Assembly (NCBI RefSeq): GCF_003970915.1
Contig: NZ_RXOF01000002.1
Coordinates: 372,001 to 436,000, forward strand
DNA from: Hymenobacter gummosus
GTDB taxonomy: Bacteria; Bacteroidota; Bacteroidia; Cytophagales; Hymenobacteraceae
DNA length: 64,000 bases
Reading direction: 5' to 3'
How positions within the stretch are numbered: the stretch's first letter is position 1; the number at the start of each line of letters is the position of its first letter. Shown here piece after piece: positions 30,326 to 39,920 of this stretch. The notes under the pieces were generated by a model. The model made no database searches. It saw only the letters and a program-made list of their open reading frames with translations, and was not told where the DNA came from. The translations under genes and the position numbers were made by a program.

Positions 30326-30850
30326 TTGAAACGAGTTCTGCTGATGTGGTCAGCGCTGCTGGCATTGGTGGGCTGCGGCTCGGCCCAGGACAAGCCCGCT
30401 CCGGGCGCCTCGCCGGCCTACGCGGCCCTGCTCAAAACCCTGTACAAGAACACCGTACCCACGCTGTCGGCCGCCGAGCTGGCCCGCCTGCGCCAGCGCC
30501 AACCTGCACTTATCCTGCTCGACACCCGCTCGGCCGCTGAGTACCAGGTAAGTCACCTGCCCGGGGCGCGCTTCATCGACTACGACGCCTTCACCGCCGC
30601 TGCCGTGCGCGACCTGCCCCGCGAGCAGCCGGTGGTGGTGTACTGCTCCGTGGGGGTGCGCTCCGAGCGGATCGGCGAGCAGCTCAAGGCCCTGGGTTTC
30701 CGCGACGTGCGCAACCTCTACGGCGGCCTGTTCCAGTGGTCGAACGAGGCCCGGCCGCTCATCGACGCCCACGGCCCCACCCAGCGCGTGCACCCGTACT
30801 CCGCCCTCTGGGGCACCTGGCTCACCCGCGCCGAAAAAGCATATCAGTGA
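30326..30850 (+). CDS. Rhodanese-like lipoprotein
   Basis: A 174-aa exported rhodanese. A TTG start at 30326 gives KRVLLMWSALLALVGC, a good lipoprotein signal with C17; the ATG six codons later would remove the positive charges. The single rhodanese domain has LDTRSAAEYQVSHLPGA and the catalytic loop around C107 (VVVYCSVGVRSERI). It lies between arsS and the glycosyltransferase gene, an arrangement that recurs in arsenosugar clusters as far as I recall. Sulfurtransferase activity on an arsenical is a guess. Confidence 0.85.
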   Translation: MKRVLLMWSALLALVGCGSAQDKPAPGASPAYAALLKTLYKNTVPTLSAAELARLRQRQPALILLDTRSAAEYQVSHLPGARFIDYDAFTAAAVRDLPREQPVVVYCSVGVRSERIGEQLKALGFRDVRNLYGGLFQWSNEARPLIDAHGPTQRVHPYSALWGTWLTRAEKAYQ

Positions 30851-30982
30851 ATGTGCTGATGTGTTAATGTGTTAATGTGCTGATGACCAATTAGCCAGTA
30901 GCAGAACAGCATCAGCACATTTCCTCACATTAGCACATCAGCACATCAGCATATCAGCACATTAGCACCTCAGCACATTAAA
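30851..30982. repeat. Tandem and inverted short repeats (CAGCACATTAG type)
   Basis: About 130 bases made of GTGCTGATGTGTTAAT-type units on the left and CAGCACATTAGCACAT-type units on the right, roughly 9-10 bases each, reaching to the ATG of the next gene. The two halves can pair. Confidence 0.8.
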
Positions 30983-31585
30983 ATGACCGAGCACCTGCTG
31001 ATTTTTGCCCGCTACCCGGAGCTGGGCAAGGTAAAAACCCGCCTGGCCGCCGGGCTGGGCGCGGCGGCGGCACTGGAGGCGTACGAGCAGCTGCTGGCCC
31101 ATACCGAGGCGGCCGTGGCCCCGCTGGCGGCGGCCCGCACGCTCTGGCTGGCGGCGGTGCCACCCGCGGGGGCTGCCCCGCTCTGGCCCGGGACGGCGCA
31201 GCAGCTGCAGCCCACCGCGGCCGACCTTGGCCAGCGCATAGCTCACGCGTTCGACGCGGCTTTTGCCAGTGGCGCCCGGCGGGTGGTCATCATCGGCACC
31301 GACTGCCCCGGGCTGAGCACCGCCATTCTCGAAGCGGCCTTCCGCGCCCTGCACGAGCACGACGTGGTGCTCGGGCCCGCCGCCGACGGCGGCTACTACC
31401 TGCTGGGCCTGCAGCAGCCGCAGCCGACGCTATTTGCGGGCCTGCAGTGGAGCACCGATTCGGTGCTGCGCGACACCCTGGCCCTGGCCGCCCGGCAGGG
31501 CCTGACGGTGGCCCAGCTGCCCACCCTGCGCGACGTGGACACGGCCGAGGACTGGCAGCACTGGCAGGGCCAGCGGGGAGAGTAA
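30983..31585 (+). CDS. CofC-like arsenosugar-cluster glycosyltransferase (TIGR04282 type)
   Basis: A 200-aa protein of the small GT-A-fold family annotated as arsenosugar biosynthesis glycosyltransferase. Visible blocks are LLIFARYPELGKVKTRLA at the start (nucleotide binding), VVIIGTDCPGL with the metal aspartate, LGPAADGGYYLLGL, and the terminal LRDVDTAEDW. Cytosolic. It completes a cluster of AhpD-like protein, ArsS, rhodanese and this enzyme. The usual second glycosyltransferase (TIGR04283 type) was not found. Confidence 0.88.
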   Translation: MTEHLLIFARYPELGKVKTRLAAGLGAAAALEAYEQLLAHTEAAVAPLAAARTLWLAAVPPAGAAPLWPGTAQQLQPTAADLGQRIAHAFDAAFASGARRVVIIGTDCPGLSTAILEAAFRALHEHDVVLGPAADGGYYLLGLQQPQPTLFAGLQWSTDSVLRDTLALAARQGLTVAQLPTLRDVDTAEDWQHWQGQRGE

Positions 31586-31595
31586 GCCCCGGCGC

Positions 31596-31603
31596 TACCT
31601 TTG
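31596..31603 (+). promoter_or_regulatory. -7 box of the lipoprotein gene at 31635
   Basis: TACCTTTG, exact consensus, ending 31 bases before the ATG. Confidence 0.6.
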
Positions 31604-31634
31604 GGGCTGTTTCCTTGCCCTGAAGCCTCCTCGT

Positions 31635-32519
31635 ATGCTGTGTTTTGCCGCGCTCCGTCGCCTGCCGGCGGCCCTGCCCGTACTGCTCCTGACGGCCTGC
31701 TCGCAGCCGGCCCCGCCCGCGGCAGGTGGGCCGCCGCCTTCCTCGCTGGGCAGCATCGAGCGGCACTTCGACCGGCAGTGGGCGCTGAGCAAGCACTGGG
31801 ACGACGGCCTGGCCGAAGTGGCTACCTACGCGGCCGAGCGGGAGGTGTACAAGAAGAAGCGGACGTACGAGCTGACCATCATCACGGTGAAGGAGGACTT
31901 CAACCGCGCCTTCGACGTGAAAACCGACGACTACCAGCGCCCGGACCTGTTTGCGGTGATGAAAGTCAACGAGTTCTGCCAGATTCCGACCGACAATTAC
32001 CCCTACCACTACCTCACCTCCCTGTTTTTCCGCCGCGAAGACCCCGTGCAGCTGCACAAGCTCACCAGCTCCTCGCAGGAGTGGTGCGGCAACACCTTCA
32101 AGGCCCTCACCGACAGCGCCACGGCCTACCAGTACAGCTACAACTCCTACTGGGACGGGCAGGGCACCGGCCGCCGCAGCCTGCCGCGCGACATCGTGCT
32201 GGAAGACGCCCTGCCCTACACCCTGCGCAGTTTGCGCTTCAACGACCAGCCGCTGTTTGAGGTGAACGTGCTCGAAACCCAGCAGACCAGCAAGGCCGCC
32301 GAGCCCAAGCTCTACCGCGCCGGCGTGCGCGTGGCCCGCGCCGCCGACGCCGAGGCGCCGCGCCCGTCCTGGCGCGTGACGGTGGAGCTGGAGCGCGGCA
32401 AGGCCAACGTGTACTGGTTTGACCAGCGCTACCCCCACCTGCTACTGCGCCACACCGCCTGGGACGGCCGCACCCTGTTGCTCAAGAACGAGCGGCGCTA
32501 CGCCTACTGGCAGCACTAG
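31635..32519 (+). CDS. Lipoprotein of unknown function (widespread Bacteroidota family)
   Basis: A 294-aa predicted lipoprotein: signal peptide with LLLTAC lipobox. The mature protein carries a strongly patterned core (HWDDGLAEVATYAAER, TIITVKEDFNRAFDVK, NEFCQIPTDNYPYHYLTSLF, LTSSSQEWCGNTFKAL). I recall this family being labelled septum formation inhibitor Maf in some genomes, which is not supported by any Maf motif here. Two conserved cysteines in the core may form a disulfide. Function unknown; transcribed from its own promoter. Confidence 0.8.
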   Translation: MLCFAALRRLPAALPVLLLTACSQPAPPAAGGPPPSSLGSIERHFDRQWALSKHWDDGLAEVATYAAEREVYKKKRTYELTIITVKEDFNRAFDVKTDDYQRPDLFAVMKVNEFCQIPTDNYPYHYLTSLFFRREDPVQLHKLTSSSQEWCGNTFKALTDSATAYQYSYNSYWDGQGTGRRSLPRDIVLEDALPYTLRSLRFNDQPLFEVNVLETQQTSKAAEPKLYRAGVRVARAADAEAPRPSWRVTVELERGKANVYWFDQRYPHLLLRHTAWDGRTLLLKNERRYAYWQH

Positions 32520-32523
32520 GGGC

Positions 32524-32675
32524 GTCTGCGACGTAGCGCGAACCGCAGGTCAGCGGAGCTAAGCTCTGCTTCGCGTGTTCTGAACGACAGACGCAGAACG
32601 AAATCAGCCGGACGAATAAGATTACTATCTGGGATACGCGAAGCGGAGCTTCGCGCTACGACGCGGACGGCTGCG
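32524..32675. repeat. Inverted repeat element, family C copy 1
   Basis: Arms contain GTAGCGCGAA and GAAGCGGAGCTTCGCGCTAC, and share GCTCTGCTTCGCGT and TCCGCGTCGTAGCGCG blocks with the element at 36237-36409. The left arm has an extra segment of about 19 bases. Confidence 0.75.
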
Positions 32676-32744
32676 TTTTGTATTGCACAAGCCGGGTTTT
32701 GTATAGCGCCGGCGCCGGCCCGGAGCCGAACCTTTGCAGGGTAA

Positions 32745-33767
<1,023 letters not shown>

Positions 33768-33843
33768 GCCTCAATCAGCCGCCTAAGCAGGGCGCCGTAA
33801 CCAACGGCGCCCCGACTTTGTACTGTACCGTCAACTGCCGCCC

Positions 33844-34758
33844 ATGAAACCCGCCGCCCAACCCTGCACCACCCTGGCTTCGGTCAGCGACTTTACCGCC
33901 TACTTCGGCTTTCCGCCGCCGGCCCACCCGCTGCTCACCGTCATCGACCTGGGCCGGCACCGCAAGCCGCCGGTGAGCGGCACGGTCTGGCGCGGGCTGT
34001 ACATCGTCTCGCTGAAAAAGAACCTGAAGGGCATGCTGCGCTACGGGCACCGCATCTACGACTTCAACGAGGGCGTGCTGGCCTTTTTCGCGCCGGGGCA
34101 GGTCTGCATGGCCGATGCCTCGGTGGATACTTCGGCGCTGGAAGGCTGGATGCTGGTGTTTCACCCCGATTTGCTGCTGCGCCACCCGCTGGGCAAGCGC
34201 ATCGGCAGCTACGGCTTCTTCTCCTACCAGCTCAACGAGGCCCTGCACCTCTCGGCCCGGGAAGAAGGCCTGCTGGGTGCCCTGTTCGGGCAGCTGCACG
34301 AGGAGCACCAGCAGCCCATCGACGCGTTCAGCCAGGACGTGCTCGTCTCGCAGATTGATGCCCTGCTGAGCTACGCCAACCGCTTCTACCACCGGCAGTT
34401 TCTCACCCGCCGCGCCGCCGAGCACGACCTGCTCAGCCGCTTCGAGGAGCTGCTGACCGGCTATTTCGCCCGCGACGACCAGGACCAGCCCCTGCCCACC
34501 GTGCAGCATTTCGCCGACGAGCTGCACGTGTCGCCGGCCTACCTGAGCGACATGCTGCGCACCCTCACCGGCCAGACCACCCAGCAGCACCTGCATCATG
34601 CCCTTATCGAAAAAGCCAAGCGCCTGCTGCTCACCACTTCGCTCACGGTCAACGAAACCGCCTTTCAGCTGGGCTTCGAGTACCCGCAGTACTTCAGCCG
34701 GCTGTTCAAAAACAAAACCGGCCTGACGCCCGCCGCCTTCCGGTTTTCGGCCCAGTAG
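33844..34758 (+). CDS. AraC-family transcriptional regulator
   Basis: A 304-aa regulator. The N-terminal 180 residues are a beta-rich sensing domain (cupin-like pattern, LAFFAPGQVCMADAS); the C-terminal 100 residues carry two HTH motifs (TVQHFADELHVSPAYLSDML and VNETAFQLGFEYPQYFSRLF) with the final GLTPAAFR signature. It lies between two aldo/keto reductase genes and probably controls one or both, as is frequent for this arrangement. GACTTTG 24 bases upstream may be its -7 box. Confidence 0.9.
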   Translation: MKPAAQPCTTLASVSDFTAYFGFPPPAHPLLTVIDLGRHRKPPVSGTVWRGLYIVSLKKNLKGMLRYGHRIYDFNEGVLAFFAPGQVCMADASVDTSALEGWMLVFHPDLLLRHPLGKRIGSYGFFSYQLNEALHLSAREEGLLGALFGQLHEEHQQPIDAFSQDVLVSQIDALLSYANRFYHRQFLTRRAAEHDLLSRFEELLTGYFARDDQDQPLPTVQHFADELHVSPAYLSDMLRTLTGQTTQQHLHHALIEKAKRLLLTTSLTVNETAFQLGFEYPQYFSRLFKNKTGLTPAAFRFSAQ

Positions 34759-34816
34759 GCCCGGGGCACAGCCGCCCGGGTGCTGACGCCGCGTCGGTGG
34801 CTGCGTGGACGGGGCC

Positions 34817-34931
34817 GTGTAGAGACGCAACCTTGGCTACGCCTTCCTCCGGTTGCGTCTCGTCGTTGAACGATTGAAGCATGCACTAACCACGCGGCGC
34901 GGACGACTAGACGCAATTATGCGTCCCTACA
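34817..34931. repeat. Inverted repeat element (GTAGAGACGCAA family)
   Basis: GTGTAGAGACGCAACC pairs with GGTTGCGTCTC at 34851, and a second, palindromic GACGCAATTATGCGTCCCTA follows at 34910. It lies in the 350-base gap before the second aldo/keto reductase; nothing else is visible there. Confidence 0.65.
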
Positions 34932-35109
34932 TCGTTCGGGAAACGGCTATTGATAGTCGGGAGGCGCATAAAAAGAACGTTGTGCTTCCGCCGGCTGAGG
35001 CCAAACGAGGCGTGACCAATACGCTCCAGTAACCTTTTCATTTCCGCTCCGAACCTCCTGCCTCAACCCTCGAACGCGGCTGGGCATGGAGCTTATTCGC
35101 CTCTCTGCC

Positions 35110-36162
35110 ATGAACCTCACCAACTTTCGCACCCTGGGCCGCTCCGGCCTGGTGGTCAGCCCGCTTAGCCTGGGCACCATGACGTTCGGCACCGCCCGCT
35201 GGGGCTCGGCCGACGAGGTATCCGCAGCCGTGTTCCGGGCCTACGTAGAGGCCGGCGGCAACTTCATCGACACGGCCGACGTGTACGCCGGCGGCCGCAG
35301 CGAGGAGCTGCTGGGCGGCTACGTGGCCGAAGCCAGGCTGCGCGAGCAGCTGGTGCTGGCTACCAAGTTTACCTGGAACCTGCAGCCCGGCAACCCCAAC
35401 AGCGGCGGCAACGGCCGCAAAAACATCTACCGGGCCCTGGAAAGCTCCCTGCGCCGCCTGCGCACCGATTACGTGGACCTGTACTGGCTGCACGCCTGGG
35501 ACGCGGTGACGCCCGCCGAGGAAGTGCTGCAGACCCTGGGCGACCTGGTGCGAGCCGGCAAGATTCGCTACTTCGGCCTCTCCAACGTGCCCGCCTGGTA
35601 CGTGGGGCAGATGGGCGGACTGGCCGCGGCCCATGGCGTGCCCGGCCCGGTGGCCCTGCAGATGGAATACTCGCTGGTGGAGCGCAGCATCGAGCGGGAG
35701 TTCGTGCCCGCCGCCCGCACCCTGGGGCTGGGCCTCACGCCCTGGAGCCCGTTGGCGGGCGGCTTTCTGGCCGGCAAGTACCAGCGCCAGGCCCCCCAAG
35801 CCACCACCGACGGGCGCCTGAGCGGGCCCAACCCGTTTCAGGACAGCAAGTTCACCGACCACAACTGGCGGGTGCTCGACGCGCTGCGGGCCGTAGCCGC
35901 CGAGGTAGGCCGTCCGCCCGCGCAGGTAGCCCTGGCCTGGACGCTAGCCCAGCCCGGCATCACGGCCCCCATCCTGGGCGTGAGCCGGCTGGCCCAGCTG
36001 ACCGATAACCTGGCCGCCCTGAGCCTCCCGCTCGGCCCCGCGCAGCTGCAGCGGTTGCAGGAAAGTAGCGCGCCGGACCCGGCGTACCCGTACCCCATTT
36101 TCGCCCCCGACATCAACCGCCGCATCTTCGGGGGCGCCGACGTACGGGGCTGGCAGCCGTAG
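35110..36162 (+). CDS. Aldo/keto reductase
   Basis: A 350-aa aldo/keto reductase from a group different from that at 32769 (YajO/AKR11-like). Catalytic residues are seen in NFIDTADVYAGG (D, Y), VLATKFTWNL (K) and LYWLHAWD (H). The C-terminal cofactor loop is ITAPILGVSRLAQLTDNL. The ATG at 35110 (NLTNFRTLGRSGLVVSPLSL) is preferred to an earlier ATG at 35086 because the family usually begins there. Regulation by the adjacent AraC protein is plausible. Confidence 0.9.
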   Translation: MNLTNFRTLGRSGLVVSPLSLGTMTFGTARWGSADEVSAAVFRAYVEAGGNFIDTADVYAGGRSEELLGGYVAEARLREQLVLATKFTWNLQPGNPNSGGNGRKNIYRALESSLRRLRTDYVDLYWLHAWDAVTPAEEVLQTLGDLVRAGKIRYFGLSNVPAWYVGQMGGLAAAHGVPGPVALQMEYSLVERSIEREFVPAARTLGLGLTPWSPLAGGFLAGKYQRQAPQATTDGRLSGPNPFQDSKFTDHNWRVLDALRAVAAEVGRPPAQVALAWTLAQPGITAPILGVSRLAQLTDNLAALSLPLGPAQLQRLQESSAPDPAYPYPIFAPDINRRIFGGADVRGWQP

Positions 36163-36236
36163 CGGGACGCTTGGTGTGGCGCGGTCTTTAGTCCGGTCTC
36201 GGGCGGCTAGCGGCCCGATGGAGACGGGCTAAGCCA

Positions 36237-36409
36237 AGTTGCGGAGCACTGGCGCCGTCCGCGCCGTAGCGCGAAGCTCTGCTTCGCGTATTCAGAACGG
36301 TTGTCGCAGAACCAATTGGGGGCGTAATGATAGTCGTTCAACGAGTCGTTCTGGGTACGCGAAGCAGAGCTTCGCGCTACGACACGGACGGCGCCAGTGC
36401 TCCGCAACT
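36237..36409. repeat. Inverted repeat element, family C copy 2
   Basis: Arms of about 61 bases, with only a few mismatches, start AGTTGCGGAGCACTGGCGCC and contain GTAGCGCGAAGCTCTGCTTC; the spacer is about 50 bases. It fills the convergent gap between the aldo/keto reductase and the membrane glycosyltransferase. Confidence 0.88.
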
Positions 36410-36441
36410 GGAGTTGGCTAATGTCCCGCTTTACAATTGGT

Positions 36442-37791
36442 TTAAGCCGGCTGCCGGACGTCGTCAAGGCTGCGCGGTTGCCGGCTGCGGTGCCAGTCGG
36501 CGGCCATGAGCAGGGCCACGCCCAGGTACTCTAGGGCCACCAGCCAGAGGTTTTCCTGGTAGGCGGCCGAGCGGTAGGTGGCGTAGGAAAGCGTGGCCAG
36601 GGCGGCCCAGGCGGCCGGGTAGCGCCAGCCTGTAAAGCAGCTCAGCGCCAGCAGCGGCGTGAGGTACCAGGGGTGCACGGTGGTAGCCAGCAGGTAGTAG
36701 CCGGTGAAGGCCAGCAGCGCCGCCCGCGGCAGCGTCGCCAGCGTGGGGCGCCGCTCCAGCAGCACCAGGGCGAGGATGCCCGCCACGGCTGCCGCGGCCA
36801 GCCCGGTGCCGAGGCGGGCAATTTCGTTGTAGCCCGTGAGGCGGTAGCCCACCGCCCGCAGCAGGTAGTACACGCTGGCGTTGAACTCGAAGGAGTGGAA
36901 GTACAAATCGAGGCTGCGGCCGAGGTTGCGCAGCAACGCCAGCGAGGCGAAGGGCGCAAAGGCCGCCGCCAGCAGCAGGGCCACCAGGGCGCCGAAGGCC
37001 GCGGTGCGCGCCCAGCCCAGGCGGCGCAGCAGCAGAGGCAGCACCAGCAGCGGGGTGAGCTTGGCCGCCACGCCCAGCGTCAGCGCGGCGGCGGCCAGCC
37101 CCAGCCGGCGGCGCGTGAGCAGCCAGAGGGCGCCCAGCAGGCCGCTGATGACCACGGCCTCGAAGTGCAGGTTGCCCACCAGCTCGGCCACCGTCAGCGG
37201 ATGCAGCAGGTACATCAGGGCCCGCTCCGGCGGCTGGCCGAAGCGGCGCAGCAGGGCCAGCAGCAGCAGGGCCGTGGCCGCTTCGGCCAGCAGCAGCGCG
37301 AGGCGCAGCGTCACTATCTGCCCCAGCTCGGCGCCCGGAAACAGCCGCGCGGCCAGCCCGAACAGGCCCTGGCACACCGGCGGGTACACCGAGTAGTAAT
37401 GCGGGGAGTTGAGCCGCTGGTACAGGGCGGACGTCAGGCCGGGCGGGTTGGGCAAGCGGCCCCCGCCGGCCTGGTACTCGTCGGGGCGGTGCCGGAAGGG
37501 GCTGTGCCCGGCCACCACCAGGGCGCCGTCCCAGCGGAAGCGGTGGTAGTCGTCGGACAGGGCAGGGCGGGCGGGCAGCCACAGCAGGCGCAGCAGCAGG
37601 GCCAGCAGCAGGCCGGCGCGCCAGCTCAGGCGCCAGTGCAGCAGGGCGGCGTAGGCCAGGGTGCCCAGGCCAAAGAGCAACAGCAACTGGGCCGTGTGGG
37701 GGCGGGGCGTGTAGTAAGCCAGGCCCAGCTGGGTGGCGGCCAGCACCACGGCTGCGGCGGCCAGCCCCGGGCGTTGCCGGGGGCGGCTCAT
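36442..37791 (-). CDS. Polytopic membrane glycosyltransferase (GT-C, mannosyltransferase-like)
   Basis: A 449-aa protein with about ten or more TM helices. After the second TM helix there is an acidic loop, ALSDDYHRFRWDG, which resembles the catalytic first loop of GT-C enzymes that use polyprenyl-phosphate sugars; YLLHPLTVAELVGNLHFEAV and TTVHPWYLTPLLAL are also typical. Its ATG overlaps the stop of the GT2 gene by four bases (ATGA), so the two are translationally coupled. It probably adds a sugar to an exported glycan or lipid. Confidence 0.8.
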   Translation of the reverse strand: MSRPRQRPGLAAAAVVLAATQLGLAYYTPRPHTAQLLLLFGLGTLAYAALLHWRLSWRAGLLLALLLRLLWLPARPALSDDYHRFRWDGALVVAGHSPFRHRPDEYQAGGGRLPNPPGLTSALYQRLNSPHYYSVYPPVCQGLFGLAARLFPGAELGQIVTLRLALLLAEAATALLLLALLRRFGQPPERALMYLLHPLTVAELVGNLHFEAVVISGLLGALWLLTRRRLGLAAAALTLGVAAKLTPLLVLPLLLRRLGWARTAAFGALVALLLAAAFAPFASLALLRNLGRSLDLYFHSFEFNASVYYLLRAVGYRLTGYNEIARLGTGLAAAAVAGILALVLLERRPTLATLPRAALLAFTGYYLLATTVHPWYLTPLLALSCFTGWRYPAAWAALATLSYATYRSAAYQENLWLVALEYLGVALLMAADWHRSRQPRSLDDVRQPA

Positions 37792-39263
37792 GCGGCGTGG
37801 CGGATGCTGTAGTACACCACCGCCCCGTAGCCCGCCGTCAGCAGTAGGTGAAAGGGCAGCAGGCCGTAGTTGTCGTAGTGAAAGGCCAGCCCGATGCCCA
37901 GCAGAAAATACAAAGCCAGGGCCGCTTCGAGCACGGTCTGCCCGTTCACCGAGCCGGTGCGGTAGCGCCGCCAGCGCGCCGCCTTGTCCCGCCGGATCAG
38001 CCCCGATTTCGGGGTGCGGATAAAGGGCGTAAGCCGGCCAGCCAGTCCGGTCAGCACCGCCCAGGCGTTGTGCAACGACAGGCCCATCGACATGGCCAGA
38101 AACAGCAGAAACTTCGGCAGGAAGCGCAGGCCCCGACCCCGGCCGCCGTTCCAGCGCCAGGCGGCGTAGTAGTAGGCCAGCAGCGGCGTCAGGCTGAGCA
38201 CCGACAGGCCCGCCAGCCGGAAAAACCAGCGCAGCTCGGGCTGCCGCGTCTGCACCACCAGCAAGGGCACGCTCAGCAGGCCCATCAGCAGCACGGCCAC
38301 GAACACGGCGCTGTTGAGCAGGTGGGCGGTGGCGTACAGCTTGGTTTTCAGCGGCAACTGCCGGCTGCGCCACACTCGGCCCAGGTGCTTGCGGGCGGTT
38401 TCGGCGCCGCCCTTGTTCCAGCGGTGCTGCTGCGAGCGAAGCGCGTCCATCTGGGCGGGCAGCTCGGCCGGGGCCACCACGGCGGGCAAGTAGCGGAAGT
38501 GCCAGCCCGTAAGCTGGGCCCGGTAGCTCAGGTCGAGGTCCTCGGTGAGCGTATCGGCCTGCCAGCCGCCGGCCTGCTCGATGCACTGGCGGCGCCACAC
38601 CCCGCCGGTGCCGTTGAAGTTGATGAAATGGTGGCCGGCGTTGCGCCCCACCTGTTCCACCAGGAAGTGCGCGTTCAGCCCAAAGGCCTGCAGCTCGGTG
38701 AGCAAGGAGTAGTCCTCGTTGAGGTGCCCCCAGCGCGTCTGCACCGCTCCCAGCCGCTCATCGGCCAGAAAGTAAGGCACGGTGTGGCGCAGAAAATCGG
38801 GGGCGGGCACGAAGTCGGCGTCGAAGATGGCCACCAGCTCGCCGCGGGCCGCCTCCAGCCCGTAGGCCAGCGCCCCGGCCTTGTAGCCCTGCCGGTCGGG
38901 CCGGCGCACCTGCTCGATGTCGACGCCGCGCTGCCGGTGCCAGGCTACCCGAGCCGCCGCCAGGGCCACGGAGTCGTCGGTGGAGTCGTCGAGCAGCTGG
39001 ATGTGCAGGCGGCCCCGGGGGTAGTCGAGGGCCGCGGCCGCGTCGATGATGCGCCCGACCACGTTCAGCTCGTTGTAGACGGGCAATTGCACCGTCACGC
39101 GGGGCCAGTGCTGCTCGTCGGTGGGCAGGGGCGGCGGGGCGGGCTGCCGGCGCAGCGCCCGGCGGGCCAGCCGCGTCAGGCGCCACTGCGAGAGGCTGAA
39201 GGCCAGCACAAACAGCAGGCACAGGCCGTAGAGGACCAAAAGCAGGACGTCTAGCCCAAACAT
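37788..39263 (-). CDS. Processive-type GT2 membrane glycosyltransferase
   Basis: A 491-aa membrane protein with the cellulose-synthase-like GT2 layout. One TM helix at the N terminus is followed by the catalytic domain with VTVQLPVYNEL, LLDDSTD, IFDADFVP (DAD), TEDLDLSYR (TED) and QQHRWNKG (QxxRW). Four or five TM helices form the C terminus. Related enzymes make glucomannan-like or glycolipid chains. It overlaps the GT-C gene by four bases and heads this part of the cluster. Confidence 0.88.
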   Translation of the reverse strand: MFGLDVLLLVLYGLCLLFVLAFSLSQWRLTRLARRALRRQPAPPPLPTDEQHWPRVTVQLPVYNELNVVGRIIDAAAALDYPRGRLHIQLLDDSTDDSVALAAARVAWHRQRGVDIEQVRRPDRQGYKAGALAYGLEAARGELVAIFDADFVPAPDFLRHTVPYFLADERLGAVQTRWGHLNEDYSLLTELQAFGLNAHFLVEQVGRNAGHHFINFNGTGGVWRRQCIEQAGGWQADTLTEDLDLSYRAQLTGWHFRYLPAVVAPAELPAQMDALRSQQHRWNKGGAETARKHLGRVWRSRQLPLKTKLYATAHLLNSAVFVAVLLMGLLSVPLLVVQTRQPELRWFFRLAGLSVLSLTPLLAYYYAAWRWNGGRGRGLRFLPKFLLFLAMSMGLSLHNAWAVLTGLAGRLTPFIRTPKSGLIRRDKAARWRRYRTGSVNGQTVLEAALALYFLLGIGLAFHYDNYGLLPFHLLLTAGYGAVVYYSIRHAA

Positions 39264-39329
39264 GCGGAAGCGGCGGGTAATGCGGGAAATTTCAAGCGGA
39301 CAAAGGTACGCAGCCGGACGGCCGTCGGA

Positions 39330-39914
39330 TTAGCCGCCGGCGGCATCGTCGAAGTGGACCCGGCAATACTCCATGACGGCCGCAAAACGTTGCCGGCAGG
39401 CCCCGATTTCCCAATGCGCGCCTTTATCGGCCGCAAAAGCGCCCCACAGGCCGCCCGGCGCCACGAAGGGCCCGCCGTGGGCCGTGCCCAGCTGGGCGTC
39501 AATCCAGAGCAGGGCCGCCATGGCCCAGGCCTGGTCGTAGTACAGCTCGGGGCGGGGCAGGTAGGCGTGTAGGTAGCGCACCAGGTGCTGGGCACTGGCC
39601 TCGTCGGCAAAGCGGGCCAGGGCAAAGCAATAGCCCTGCCCGGCGTAGTTGCCGCTGCTGGCTAGCAGCAGGGCCCCGAGGTGGTCGGTGTACTGGCGCC
39701 AGCCGCGCAGGCCCGCCAGCCAGCTGCCCGTCAGCCGCTCGCGCCAGCCGCCGTCTAGCAGCCGGCTGACCACGGCGGGCGTCAGCCGGGGCAGGGCCAC
39801 CCGTACCGCCGCATCGAAGGCCTGCTGCTGCTCGGCGGAATCCTGGTGGGCGTAGTTGCCGTGCAGCAGGCGCAGGTAAAACGGCGCGACCCAGGTGCTG
39901 AGAAACTCGTCCAT
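39330..39914 (-). CDS. DUF6000-like protein
   Basis: A 194-aa soluble, mostly helical protein, beginning DEFLSTWVAPFYLRLLHGNY and carrying YTDHLGALLLASSGNYAGQG, FALARFADEASAQHLVRYLH and WAMAALLWIDAQLGTAHGGP. The pattern fits the family DUF6000 as I remember it; function unknown. It ends 66 bases before the GT2 start and begins 6 bases after the next glycosyltransferase gene, so it is likely in the same transcription unit, but its relation to glycan synthesis is only positional. Confidence 0.7.
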   Translation of the reverse strand: MDEFLSTWVAPFYLRLLHGNYAHQDSAEQQQAFDAAVRVALPRLTPAVVSRLLDGGWRERLTGSWLAGLRGWRQYTDHLGALLLASSGNYAGQGYCFALARFADEASAQHLVRYLHAYLPRPELYYDQAWAMAALLWIDAQLGTAHGGPFVAPGGLWGAFAADKGAHWEIGACRQRFAAVMEYCRVHFDDAAGG

Positions 39915-39920
39915 GCCTGC

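Noticed and set aside
30851-30982. Possible CRISPR array
   Set aside because: Units are only 9-10 bases, occur in both orientations and have no spacers; no cas gene is present.
31635-32519. Septum formation inhibitor Maf
   Set aside because: Name sometimes given to this family; the protein is a lipoprotein and lacks the Maf nucleotide pyrophosphatase motifs.
37848-39254. 468-codon plus-strand frame opposite the processive GT2 gene
   Set aside because: Antisense shadow with Gln/Pro/Gly-rich product; the real frame has DDSTD, DAD, TED and QxxRW.
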